Shown piece by piece: positions 15,001 through 26,008 of a DNA stretch of 64,000 bases. The number at the start of each line of letters is the position of its first letter. The first letter of the stretch is position 1. The stretch comes from Xenopus tropicalis (Eukaryota > Chordata > Amphibia > Anura > Pipidae), in contig NC_030684.2 in NCBI RefSeq assembly GCF_000004195.4, positions 64,787,892-64,851,891 of the forward strand, given 5' to 3'. A program made the translations under genes and the position numbers. Below the pieces are notes generated by a model. That model searched no databases and was not told the DNA's origin. It saw only the letters and a program-made list of their open reading frames with translations.

Positions 15001-18000
15001 CTCTCTGAGAAAGGTCTCTCCATCTGTGTTAGAGGAAACTTGCAAGCTCAATAACTGCTTCCTCTCTAGTTGCTTTAGGTACATTAACTTTGCATCATCA
15101 TGAAGAACCACCAGTCAACAAATTTCCAAGGCTTGCAGTGTTTCTCCTGTGGCCTAGGGCTTAAGGTGCTGCCTGGCAAGTATAGGGTTGAGAGTTTCAA
15201 CTCCTGCCTAGGTGAGATTGAAATGTGTTTGTCCCTTCCTGCAAGCCCATTTGCTTCATAAGTTGCTAGGTCTGTGCTTTGCTTGCGAGGTGCTTTTTGG
15301 GATGTTTTTTGTTAGAGTGAATTTGCTTTACCATCGTGATGGACCACTAGCCAACAAATATACCCAACCTGGACAATGCCTTCAGCAGCCTAGCGGTTAA
15401 GTGGCTCCCTTGCCAACAGAAAGTTCAAGTACCACCTCAGACACGTTGAGATGCTTTGACTCATTGTGAAGGGCTGTCTGCCTGTACATTGCTGAACCTG
15501 GCCTATGGCCTTGCTTCTGAGGGCGATCCAGATTCCTCAGTGTTTTTGGGATGCTACTGTCAGCGGCGTGACTTTGCTTTTGCCAACAAATTTGCCAAAA
15601 CGGGCCGTGCGTCAGCAGCCAGTTCAGGGTTAGGATGCCTGCATCCTTAGTGTAGAGCTTCAGCGATGTGGTGGTAAGGGAAGCTGCAATATAAGAAGAA
15701 GAAGGTTGAGAATTAAATTACAGATTCTTCCCACTTCTGTCTTTTTAGGATGGTTAGGTTACAATTGTCTTGGTTCTTCAAGAAGGACCCCTTGCCCAGC
15801 CAAGCCTGAGTCTTCAACAGCGTAGTGGTGGCTTGATTGGCAGCTTTTCCAGAAGTGGCAAGGAAGCATCAGATGCTGTTGGCAAAAACTAGCTTGGCTT
15901 GGCGGCATATGATTGCATGTTCCAAAACCCCCTTTCTTTCCAACACAGGCATCTATGAGGGGCTCCCTGATTATTCACTTGTGTTAGAACCTCCCATGGT
16001 CCTCTTCACTCTGGGCTACTTCTGCTGCTGCTGCACAACTGTGGTTGGAGGAGCCTTGCTTGTCTTCATGGATGAGGGTCCAGTGTGCTTGCGTGTGTGG
16101 TGGGGGAGCTGAGATTGCCTGGGGTGGTGCTTCTGTGATTGATTGCTTCTTGATGTTGGTGGCTCAACTCCATGCTTCCACTCTTAGACCTTCCTTGGGG
16201 TACTGTTCTCAACCAGTGGCTCTTCTGGTGCTCTGGTGGGAATTGAACTCAAGACCTTGCGCTCCATGGACGGGTGCCTTAACCGCTGCTCTGTTTGCCG
16301 GGTGCCTTCTTAGTTGGAAAGAATGGCGCCCTTTCTGCCTAATTTGCAAAATCACCGTACGGCTTCAGCGGTGTAGTGGGAAGAGCCGCTGTGTTATAAG
16401 AAGAAGGTTGCAAGTTCAATACTTGCTTCATCTCTAGTTACTATATGCTTTTGGTACATTGACTTTGCTTCATCATCATCATGAAGAACCACCAGCCAAC
16501 AAATTTTAAAGGCTTGCTGTGTTTCTCCAGTGGCCTAGGGCTTAAGGCGGCTGCCTGGCGAGCGTGGGGTCAAGAGTTCAGTTCTTGATTGGTCTGGTTG
16601 AAATGCCTTGGCTCTCTGAGAAAGATCTCTCCATCTGTGTTAGAGGAAACTTGCAAGCTCAATAACTGCTTCCTCTCTAGTTGCTTTAGGTACATTAACT
16701 TTGCATCATCATGAAGAACCACCAGTCAACAAATTTCCAAAGCTTGCAGTGTTTCTCCTGTGGCCTAGGGCTTGAGGTGCTGCCTGGCAAGTATAGGGTT
16801 GAGAGTTCAACTCCTGCCTAGGTGAGATTGAAATGTGTTGTCCCTTCCTGCAAGCCCGTTTGCTTCATAAGTTGCTAGGTCTGTGCTTTTGCTTGCGAGG
16901 TGCTTTTTGGGATGTTTTTGTTAGAGTGAATTTGCTTTACCATCGTGATGGACCACTAGCCAACAAATATACCCAACCTGGACAATGCCTTCAGCAGCCT
17001 AGCGGTTAAGTTGGCTCCCTTGCCAACAGAAAGTTCAAGTACCACCTCAGACACGTTGAGATGCTTTGACTCATTGTGAAGGGCTGTCTGCCTGTACATT
17101 GCTGAACCTGGCCTATGGCCTTGCTTCTGAGGGCGATCCCAGATTCCTCAGTGTTTTTGGGATGCTACTGTCAGCGGCGTGACTTTGCTTTCGCCAACAA
17201 ATTTGCCAAAACGGGCGTGCGTTAGCAGCCAGTTCAGGGTTAGGATGCCTGCATCCTTAGTGTAGAGCTTCAGCGATGTGGTGGTAAGGGAAGCTGCAAT
17301 ATAAGAAGAAGAAGGTTGAGAATTAAATTACAGATTCTTCCCACTTCTGTCTTTTTAGGATGGTTAGGTTACAATTGTCTTGGTTCTTCAAGAAGGACCC
17401 CTTGCCCAGCCAAGCCTGAGTCTTCAACAGCGTAGTGGTGGCTTGATTGGCAGCTTTTCCAGAAGTGGCAAGGAAGCATCAGATGCTGTTGGCAAAAACT
17501 AGCTTGGCTTGGCGGCATATGATTGCATGTTCCAAAACCCCCTTTCTTTCCAACACAGGCATCTATGAGGGGCTCCCTGATTATTCACTTGTGTTAGCAC
17601 CTCCCATGGTCCTCTTCACTCTGGGCTACTACTGCACAACTGTGGTTGGAGGAGCCTTGCTTGTCTTCATGGATGAGGGTCCAGTGTGCTTGTGTGTGGG
17701 TGGGGGGAGCTGAGATTGCCTGGGGTGGTGCTTCTGTGATTGGTTGCTTCTTGATGTTGGTGGCTCAACTCCATGCTTCCACTCTTAGACCTTCCTTGGG
17801 GTACTGTTCTCAACCAGTGGCTCTTCTGGTGCTCTGGTGGGAATTGAACTCAGGACCTTGCGCTCCATGGACGGGTGCCTTAACCGCTGCTCTGTTTGCC
17901 GGGTGCCTTCTTAGTTGGAAAGAATGGCGCCCTTTCTGCCTAATTTGCAAAATCACCGTACGGCTTCAGCGGTGTAGTGGGAAGAGCCGCTGTGTTATAA

Positions 18001-21000
18001 GAAGAAGGTTGCAAGTTCAATACTTGCTTCATCTCTAGTTACTATATGCTTTTGGTACATTGACTTTGCTTCATCATCATCATCATCATGAAGAACCACC
18101 AGCCAACAAATTTTGAAGGCTTGCTGTGTTTCTCCAGTGGCCTAGGGCTTAAGGCGGCTGCCTGGCGAGCGTGGGGTCAAGAGTTCAGTTCTTGATTTGG
18201 TCTGGTTGAAATGCCTTGGCTCTCTGAGAAAGGTCTCTCCATCTGTGTTAGAGGAAACTTGCAAGCTCAATAACTGCTTCCTCTCTAGTTACTTTATGCT
18301 TTAGGTACATTAACTTTGCATCATCATGAAGAACCACCAGTCAACAAATTTCCAAGGCTTGCAGTGTTTCTCCTGTGGCCTAGGGCTTAAGGCGCTGCCT
18401 GGCAAGTATAGGGTTGAGAGTTCAACTCCTGCCTAGGTGAGATTGAAATGTGTTGTCCCTTCCTGCAAGCCCATTTGCTTCATAAGTTGCTAGGTCTGTG
18501 CTTTTGCTTGCGAGGTGCTTTTTGGGATGTTTTTGTTAGAGTGAATTTGCTTTACCATCGTGATGGACCACTAGCCAACAAATATACCCAACCTGGACAA
18601 TGCCTTCAGCAGCCTAGCGGTTAAGTTGGCTCCCTTGCCAACAGAAAGTTCAAGTACCACCTCAGACACGTTGAGATGCTTTGACTCATTGTGAAGGGCT
18701 GTCTGCCTGTACATTGCTGAACCTGGCCTATGGCCTTGCTTCTGAGGGCGATCCCAGATTCCTCAGTGTTTTTGGGATGCTACTGTCAGCGGCGTGACTT
18801 TGCTTTCGCCAACAAATTTGCCAAAACGGGCGTGCGTCAGCAGCCAGTTCAGGTTAGGATGCCCTGCATCCTTAGTGTAGAGCTTCAGCGATGTGGTGGT
18901 AAGGGAAGCTGCAATATAAGAAGAAGAAGGTTGAGAATTAAATTACAGATTCTTCCCACTTCTGTCTTTTTAGGATGGTTAGGTTACATTTGTCTTGGTT
19001 CTTCAAGAAGGACCCCTTGCCCAGCCAAGCCTGAGTCTTCAACAGCGTAGTGGTGGCTTGATTGGCAGCTTTTCCAGAAGTGGCAAGGAAGCATCAGATT
19101 GCTGTTGGCAAAAACTAGCTTGGCTTGGCGGCATATGATTGCATGTTCCAAAACCCCCTTTCTTTCCAACACAGGCATCTATGAGGGGCTCCCTGATTAT
19201 TCACTTGTGTTAGCACCTCCCATGGTCCTCTCACTCTGGGCTACTCTGCTTGCTGCTGCACAACTGTGGTTGGAGAGCCTTGCTTGTCTTCATGGATGAG
19301 GGTCCAGTGTGCTTGTGTGTGGTGGGGGGAGCTGAGATTGCCTGGGTGGTGCTTCTGTGATTGGTTGCTTCTTGATGTTGGTGGCTCAACTCCATGCTTC
19401 CACTCTTAGACCTTCCTTGGGGTACTGTTCTCACCAGTGGCTTCTGTTCTGGTGGGAATTGAACTCAGGACCTTGCGCTCCATGGACGGGTGCCTTAACC
19501 GCTGCTCTGTTTGCCGGGTGCCTTCTTAGTTGGAAAGAATGGCGCCCTTTCTGCCTAATTTGCAAAATCACCGTACGGCTTCAGCGGTGTAGTGGGAAGA
19601 GCCGCTGTGTTATAAGAAGAAGGTTGCAAGTTCAATACTTGCTTCATCCTAGTTACTATATGCTTTTGGTACATTGACTTTGCTTCATCCATCATCCATG
19701 AAGAACCACCAGCCAACAAATTTTGAAGGCTTGCTGTGTTTCTCCAGTGGCCTAGGGCTTAAGGCGGCTGCCTGGCGAGCGTGGGGTCAAGAGTTCAGTT
19801 CTTGATTTGGTCTGGTTGAAATGCCTTTGGCTCTCTGAGAAAGGTCTCTCCATCTGTGTTAGAGGAACTTGCAAGCTCAATAACTGCTTCCTCTCTTAGT
19901 TATGCTTTAGGTACATTAACTTTGCATCATCATGAAGAACCACCAGTCAACAAATTTCCAAGGCTTGCAGTGTTTCTCCTGTGGCCTAGGGCTTAAGGTG
20001 CCGCCTGGCAAGTATAGGGTTTGAGAGTTCAACTCCTGCCTAGGTGAGATTGAAATGTGTTGTCCTTCCTGCAAGCCCATTTGCTTCAATAAGTTGCTAG
20101 GTCTGTGCTTTTGCTTGCGAGGTGCTTTTTGGGATGTTTTTGTTAGAGTGAATTTGCTTTACCATCGTGATGGACCACTAGCCAACAAATATACCCAACC
20201 TGGACAATGCCTTCAGCAGCCTAGCGGTTAAGTTGGCTCCCTTGCCAACAGAAAGTTCAAGTACCACCTCAGACACGTTGAGATGCTTGACTCATTGTGA
20301 AGGGCTGTCTGCCTGTACATTGCTGAACCTGGCCTATGGCCTTGCTTCTGAGGGCGATCCCAGATTCCTCAGTGTTTTTGGGATGCTACTGTCAGCGGCG
20401 TGACTTTGCTTTTCGCCAACAAATTTGCCAAAACGGGCGTGCGTCAGCAGCCAGTTCAGGGTTAGGATGCCTGCATCCTTAGTGTAGAGCTTCAGCGATG
20501 TGGTGGTAAGGGAAGCTGCAATATAAGAAGAAGAAGGTTGAGAATTAAATTACAGATTCTTCCCACTTCTGTCTTTTTAGGATGGTTAGGTTACAATTGT
20601 CTTGGTTCTTCAAGAAGGACCCCTTGCCCAGCCAAGCCTGAGTCTTCAACAGCGTAGTGGTGGCTTGATTGGCAGCTTTTCAGAAGTGGCAAGGAAGCAT
20701 CAGATGCTGTTGGCAAAAACTAGCTGGCTTTGGCGGCATATGATTGCATGTTCCAAAACCCCCTTTCTTTCCGCACACAGGCATCTATGAGGGGCTCCCT
20801 GATTATTCACTTGTGTTAGCACCTCCCATGGTCCTCTTCACTCTGGGCTACTCTGCTAGTGCTGCACAACTGTGGTTGGAGAGCCTTGCTTGTCTTCATG
20901 GATGAGGGTCCAGTGTGCTTGTGTGTGGGTGGGGGAGCTGAGATTGCCTGGGGTGGTGCTTCTGTGATTGGTTGCTTCTTGATGTTGGTGGCTCAACTCC

Positions 21001-21800
21001 ATGCTTTCCACTCTTAGACCTTCCTTGGGGTACTGTTCTCAACCAGTGGCTCTTCTGGTGCTCTGGTGGGAATTGAACTCAGGACCTTGCGCTCCATGGA
21101 CGGGTGCCTTAACCGCTGCTCTGTTTGCCGGGTGCCTTCTTAGTTGGAAAGAATGGCGCCCTTTCTGCCTAATTTGCAAAATCACCGTACGGCTTCAGCG
21201 GTGTAGTGGGAAGAGCCGCTGTGTTATAAGAAGAAGGTTGCAAGTTCAATACTTGCTTCATCTCTAGTTACTATATGCTTTTGGTACATTGACTTTGCTT
21301 CATCATCATCATGAAGAACCACCAGCCAACAAATTTTGAAGGCTTGCTGTGTTTCTCCAGTGGCCTAGGGCTTAAGGCGCTGCCTTGGCGAGCGTGGGGT
21401 CAAGAGTTCATTCTTGATTTGGTCTGGTTGAATGCCTTGGCTCTCTGAGAAAGGTCTCTCCAATCTGTGTTAGAGGAACTTGCAAGCTCAATAACTGCTT
21501 CCTCTCTAGTTTGCTTTAGGTACATTAACTTTGCATCATCATGAAGAACCACCAGTCAACAAATTTCCAAGGCTTGCAGTGTTTCTCCTGTGGCCTAGGG
21601 CTTAAGGTGCTGCCTTGGCAAGTATAGGGTTGAGAGTTCAACTCCTGCCTTAGGTGAGATTGAAATGTGTTGTCCCTTCCTGCAAGCCCATTTGCTTCAT
21701 AAGTTGCTAGGTCTGTGCTGCCTTTGCTTGCGAGGTGCTTTTTGGGATGTTTTTGTTAGAAGTGAATTTGCTTTACCATCGTGATGGACCACTAGCCAAC
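1..21800 (+). repeat. Left-zone satellite subfamily
   Basis: Units here mostly share a set of variants absent from the right zone: CCATGGACGGGTGCC in M8, GAATGGCGCCC between M8 and M1, CAGCCTAGCGGTTAAG in M4, and GAGGAAACTTGCAAGC after M2. Exceptions are mosaic. The M4 copy at about 5,712 carries CAGCCTCGCGG, and the unit around 7,970-8,225 carries TTGGATGAGCC and CCATGGGCAGG, all of which are right-zone variants. Many copies before 13.3 kb and between 18.8 and 21.5 kb have scattered one-base indels. Confidence 0.75.
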
Positions 21801-24438
21801 AAATATACCCAACCTGGACAATGCCTTCAGCAGCCTCGCGGTTAAGGTGGCTCCCTTGCCAACAGAAAGTTCAAGTACCACCTCAGACACGTTGAGATGC
21901 TTTGACTCATTGTGAAGGGCTGTCTGCCTGTACATTGCTGAACCTGGCCTATGGCCTTGCTTCTGAGGGCGATCCCAGATTCCTCAGTCTTTTTGGGATG
22001 CTACTGTCAGCGGCGTGACTTTGCTTTTGCCAACAAATTTGGCCAAAACGGGCGTGCGTCAGCAGCCAGTTCAGGGTTAGGATGCCTGCATCCTTAGTGT
22101 AGAGCTTCAGCGATGTGGTGGTAAGGGAAGCTGCACTATAAGAAGAAGAAGGTTGAGAATTAAATTACAGATTCTTCCCACTTCTGTCTTTTTAGGATGG
22201 TTAGGTTACAATTGTCTTGGTTCTTCAAGAAGGACCCCTTGCCCAGCCAAGCCTGAGTCTTCAACAGCGTAGTGGTGGCTTGATGGGCAGCTTTTCCAGA
22301 AGTGGCAAGGAAGCATCAGATGCTGTTGGCAAAAACTAGCTTGGCGGCATATGATTGCATGTTCCAAAACCCCCTTTCTTTCCAACACAGGCATCTATGA
22401 GGGGCTACCTGATTATTCACTTGTGTAGCACCTCCCATGGTCCTCTTCACTCTGGGCTACCCTTATGGCTGCACAACTGTGGTTGGAGGAGCCTTGCTTG
22501 TCTTTCATGGATGAGAGTCCAGTGTGCTTGTGTGTGGGTGGGGAAGCTGAGATTGCCTGGGGTGGTGCTTCTGTGATTGGTTGCTTCTTGATGTTGGTGG
22601 CTCAACTCCATGCTTCCACTCTTAGACCTTCCTTGGGGCACTCTTCTCAACCAGTGGCTCTTCTGGTGCTCTGGTGGGAATTGAACTCAGGACCTTGCGC
22701 TCCATGGACGGGTGCCTTAACCGCTGCTCTGTTTGCCGGGTGCCTTCTTAGTTGGAAAGAATGGCTCCCTTTCTGCCTAATTTGCAAAATCACCGTACGG
22801 CTTCAGCGGTGTAGTGGGAAGAGCCGCTGTGTTATAAGAAGAAGGTTGCAAGTTCAATACTTGCTTCATCTCTAGTTACTATATGCTTTTGGTACATTGA
22901 CTTTGCTTCATCATCATCATCATCATGAAGAACCACCAGCCAACAAATTTTAAAGGCTTGCTGGGTTTTTCCAGTGGCCTAGGGCTTAAGGCAACTGCCT
23001 TGGCGAGCGTGGGCTCAAGAGTTCAATTCCTGACTTGGTCTGGATGAAATGCCTTTGGCTCTCTGAGAAAGGCTCTCCCATCTGTGTTAGAAGAAGCTTG
23101 CAAGCTCAATAACTGCTTCCTCTCTAGTTACTTTATGCTTTAGGTACATTAACTTTGCATCATCATGAAGAACCACCAGTCAACAAATTTCCAAGGCTTG
23201 CAGCATTTCTCCTGTGGCCTAGGGCTTAAGGTAGCTGCCTTGCAAGTGTAGGGTTGAGAGTTCAACTCCTGCCTAGGTGAGATTGAAATGTGTTGTCCCT
23301 TCCTGCAAGCCCATTTGCTTCATAAGTTGCTAGGTCTGTGCTGCAGCTTTGCTTGCGAGGTGCTTTTTGGGATGTTTTTGTTAGAATGAATTTGCTTTAC
23401 CATCATGATGGACCACTAGCCAACAAATATACCCAACCTGGACAATGCCTTCAGCAGCCTCGCGGTTAAGGTGGCTCCCTTGCCAACAGAAAGTTCAAGT
23501 ACCACCTCAGACACGTTGAGATGCTTTGACTCATTGTGAAGGGCTGTCTGCCTGTACATTGCTGAACCTGGCCTATGGCCTTGCTTCTGAGGGCGATCCC
23601 AGATTCCTCAGTCTTTTTGGGATGCTACTGTCAGCGGCGTGACTTTGCTTTTGCCAACAAATTTGCCAAAACGGGCGTGCGTCAGCAGCCAGTTCAGGGT
23701 TAGGATGCCTGCATCCTTAGTGTAGAGCTTCAGCGATGTGGTGGTAAGGGAAGCTGCACTATAAGAAGAAGAAGGTTGAGAATTAAATTACAGATTCTTC
23801 CCACTTCTGTCTTTTTAGGATGGTTAGGTTACAATTGTCTTGGTTCTTCAAGAAGGACCACTTGCCCAGCCAAGCCTGAGTCTTCAACAGCGTAGTGGTG
23901 GCTTGAGGGGCAGCTTTTCAAGAAGTGGCCAAGGAAGCATCAGATGCTGTTGGCAAAAACTAGCTTGGCGGCATATGATTGCATGTTCCAAAACCCCCTT
24001 TCTTTCCAGCACAGGCATCTATGAGGGGCTACCTGATTATTCACTTGTGTAGCACCTCCCATGGTCCTCTTCACTCTGGGCTACTCCTGCTTAATGTGCT
24101 GCACAACTGTGGTTGGATGAGCCTTGCTTGTCTTGTCATCATGGATGAGAGTCCAGTGTGCTTGTGTGTGGGTGGGGAGAGCTGAGATTGCCTGGGGTGG
24201 TGCTTCTGTGATTGGTTGCTTCTTGATGTTGGTGGCTCAACTCCATGCTTCCACTCTTAGACCTTCCTTGGGGCACTCTTCTCAACCAGTGGCTCTTCTG
24301 GTGCTCTGGTGGGAATTGAACTCAGGACCTTGCGCTCCATGGGCAGTTGCCTTAACCGCTGCTCTGTTTGCCGGGTGCCTTCTTAGTTGGAAAGAATGGC
24401 TCCCTTTCTGCCTAATTTGCAAAATCACCGTACGGCTT

Positions 24439-24505
24439 CAGCGGTGTAGTGGGAAGAGCCGCTGTGTTATAAGAAGAAGGTTGCAAGTTCAATACTTGCT
24501 TCATC
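24439..24505 (+). other. tRNA-like module M1 with D-arm-like and T-arm-like hairpins
   Basis: This is the best preserved module. CAGCGG at 24,439 pairs perfectly with CCGCTG 14 nt further on, enclosing the A-box-like TGTAGTGGGAAGAG. About 42 nt after the A-box start, positions 24,483-24,499 form a perfect 5-bp stem (GCAAG/CTTGC) around the 7-nt loop TTCAATA, which fits the tRNA T-loop pattern TTCRANN. The anticodon-arm region pairs poorly, and I see no acceptor stem, so this is not a functional tRNA gene. It looks like a tRNA-derived Pol III promoter module. The same hairpins are visible in most units, for example at 16,364 and 26,071. Confidence 0.65.
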
Positions 24506-24542
24506 TCTAGTTACTATATGCTTTTGGTACATTGACTTTGCT

Positions 24543-24561
24543 TCATCATCATCATCATCAT
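24543..24561 (+). repeat. (CAT)n microsatellite embedded in every unit
   Basis: A short CAT run sits at the same place in every unit, between modules M1 and M2, and varies in length. There are six CATs here, four in the copy at about 45,740 and eight in the copy at about 48,952. A second, shorter and constant CATCATCATG sits at the matching place ahead of M3 (about 24,791). This shows that the M2 and M3 flanks descend from the same monomer. Confidence 0.85.
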
Positions 24562-24606
24562 GAAGAACCACCAGCCAACAAATTTTAAAGGCTTGCTGGG
24601 TTTTTC

Positions 24607-24677
24607 CAGTGGCCTAGGGCTTAAGGCAACTGCCTTGCGAGCGTGGGCTCAAGAGTTCAATTCCTGACTTGGTCTGG
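24607..24677 (+). other. tRNA-like module M2
   Basis: The A-box-like TGGCCTAGGG begins at 24,610 and is followed by CTTAAGG. The B-box-like GAGTTCAATTCC begins 43 nt later. The consensus A box TRGCNNAGYNGG and B box GGTTCRANNCC fit with one or two changes, and the spacing fits a tRNA internal promoter. The piece between (CTGCCTTGCGAGCG) resembles an anticodon arm but pairs only partly. The left-zone version (GAGTTCAGTTCTTGA) has a longer T-arm stem, CAAGA with TCTTG. Confidence 0.6.
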
Positions 24678-24844
24678 ATGAAATGCCTTTGCTCTCTGAG
24701 AAAGGCCTCCCAATCTGTGTTAGAAGAAGCTTGCAAGCTCAATAACTGCTTCCTCTCTAGTTACTTTATGCTTTAGGTACATTAACTTTGCATCATCATG
24801 AAGAACCACCAGTCAACAAATTTCCAAGGCTTGCAGCATTTCTC

Positions 24845-24912
24845 CTGTGGCCTAGGGCTTAAGGTAGCTGCCTTGCAAGTGTAGGGTTGAGAGTTCAACT
24901 CCTGCCTAGGTG
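24845..24912 (+). other. tRNA-like module M3
   Basis: The A-box-like TGGCCTAGGG begins at 24,848 and the B-box-like GAGTTCAACTCC at 24,891, 43 nt apart. The middle reads GCTGCCTTGCAAG, which resembles an anticodon stem-loop with CTTGCAA in loop position. M2 and M3 can be aligned by eye over the whole module and over about 50 bp of upstream flank. T5 runs about 106 and 117 nt after the B box could serve as Pol III terminators. This is the module removed by a 264-bp deletion in the unit at 51.5-52.8 kb. Confidence 0.6.
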
Positions 24913-25085
24913 AGATTGAAATGTGTTGTCCCTTCCTGCAAGCCCATTTGCTTCATAAGTTGCTAGGTCTGTGCTGCAGCTTTGCTTGCGAGGTGCTTTT
25001 TGGGATGTTTTTGTTAGAGTGAATTTGCTTTACCATCATGATGGACCACTAGCCAACAAATATACCCAACCTGGACAATGCCTTC

Positions 25086-25150
25086 AGCAGCCTCGCGGTT
25101 AAGGTGGCTCCCTTGCCAACAGAAAGTTCAAGTACCACCTCAGACACGTT
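25086..25150 (+). other. tRNA-like module M4
   Basis: CAGCCTCGCGGTTAAGG at 25,088 is the A-box region. In left-zone units it reads CAGCCTAGCGGTTAAG, which is even closer to real tRNA D-arms (for example the AGCGGT-AAGG of vertebrate tRNA-Leu and tRNA-Ser). The B-box-like AAGTTCAAGTACC follows about 37 nt later, slightly shorter than ideal. A T5 run lies about 120 nt downstream at 25,247. Confidence 0.55.
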
Positions 25151-25315
25151 GAGATGCTTTGACTCATTGTGAAGGGCTGTCTGCCTGTACATTGCTGAAC
25201 CTGGCCTATGGCCTTGCTTCTGAGGGCGATCCCAGATTCCTCAGTCTTTTTGGGATGCTACTGTCAGCGGCGTGACTTTTCTTTTGCCAACAAATTTGCC
25301 AAAACGGGCGTGCGT

Positions 25316-25380
25316 CAGCAGCCAGTTCAGGGTTAGGATGCCTGCATCCTTAGTGTAGAGCTTCAGCGATGTGGTGGTAA
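25316..25380 (+). other. Degenerate tRNA-like module M5
   Basis: CAGCAGCCAGTTCAGGGTTAGG aligns by eye with the CAGCAGCCTCGCGGTTAAGG of M4, and the flank core CCAACAAAT lies at the expected distance upstream. Where the B box should be, the sequence is GAGCTTCAGCGATG, and this same stretch forms the beginning of M6, so the two modules overlap. A strong local hairpin, AGGATGC with GCATCCT, lies at 25,335-25,350. This module would not be recognisable without its better neighbours. Confidence 0.4.
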
Positions 25381-25435
25381 GGGAAGCTGCACTATAAGAA
25401 GAAGAAGGTTGAGAATTAAATTACAGATTCTTCCC
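25361..25435 (+). other. tRNA-like module M6
   Basis: CAGCGATGTGGTGGTAAGGG at 25,363 is the A-box region. TATAAGAAGAAGAAGGTTGAG follows as in M1, but the B-box position reads GAGAATTAAATTACAG, so the T-loop consensus is lost. A T5 run at 25,445-25,449 follows directly. M6 is a diverged sister of M1. Confidence 0.4.
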
Positions 25436-25517
25436 ACTTCTGTCTTTTTAGGATGGTTAGGTTACAATTGTCTTGGTTCTTCAAGAAGGACCACTTGCCC
25501 AGCCAAGCCTGAGTCTT

Positions 25518-25590
25518 CAACAGCGTAGTGGTGGCTTGAGGGGCAGCTTTTCAAGAAGTGGCCAGGAAGCATCAGATGCTGTTGGCAAAA
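25518..25590 (+). other. tRNA-like module M7 (A box only)
   Basis: CAGCGTAGTGGTGGC at 25,520 resembles the A box of M1 and M6. There is no clear B box. The expected position holds the short palindrome AGCATCAGATGCT. The assignment rests on the shared 5' part only. Confidence 0.35.
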
Positions 25591-25934
25591 ACTAGCTTGG
25601 CGGCATATGATTGCATGTTCCAAAACCCCCTTTCTTTCCAGCACAGGCATCTATGAGGGGCTACCTGATTATTCACTTGTGTAGCACCTCCCATGGTCCT
25701 CTTCACTCTGGGCTACTCCTGCTTAATGTGCTGCACAACTGTGGTTGGATGAGCCTTGCTTGTCTTGTCATCATGGATGAGAGTCCAGTGTGCTTGTGTG
25801 TGGGTGGGGAGAGCTGAGATTGCCTGGGGTGGTGCTTCTGTGATTGGTTGCTTCTTGATGTTGGTGGCTCAACTCCATGCTTCCACTCTTAGACCTTCCT
25901 TGGGGCACTCTTCTCAACCAGTGGCTCTTCTGGT

Positions 25935-26008
25935 GCTCTGGTGGGAATTGAACTCAGGACCTTGCGCTCCATGGGCAGTTGCCTTAACCGCTGCTCTGTT
26001 TGCCGGGT
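25935..26008 (-). other. Antisense tRNA-like module M8
   Basis: On the minus strand this reads AGAGCAGCGGTTAAGGCAAC as A box and, about 42 nt later, GAGTTCAATTCCCACC as B box. These are among the best box matches in the unit. The T-arm stem pairs in only three of five positions. It is the only clearly inverted module. Its 5' end lies about 60 bp from the 5' end of the next unit's M1, so the two are divergent. Confidence 0.6.

Noticed and set aside
24607..24912. Functional tRNA genes in the array
   Set aside because: A and B boxes are present, but the acceptor stem and a properly paired anticodon arm are not. They were called tRNA-like modules only.
25462..25650. A 62-codon minus-strand ORF repeated in nearly every right-zone unit
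   Set aside because: It is a short reading frame opposite M7 with no family resemblance. It is conserved only because the DNA is.
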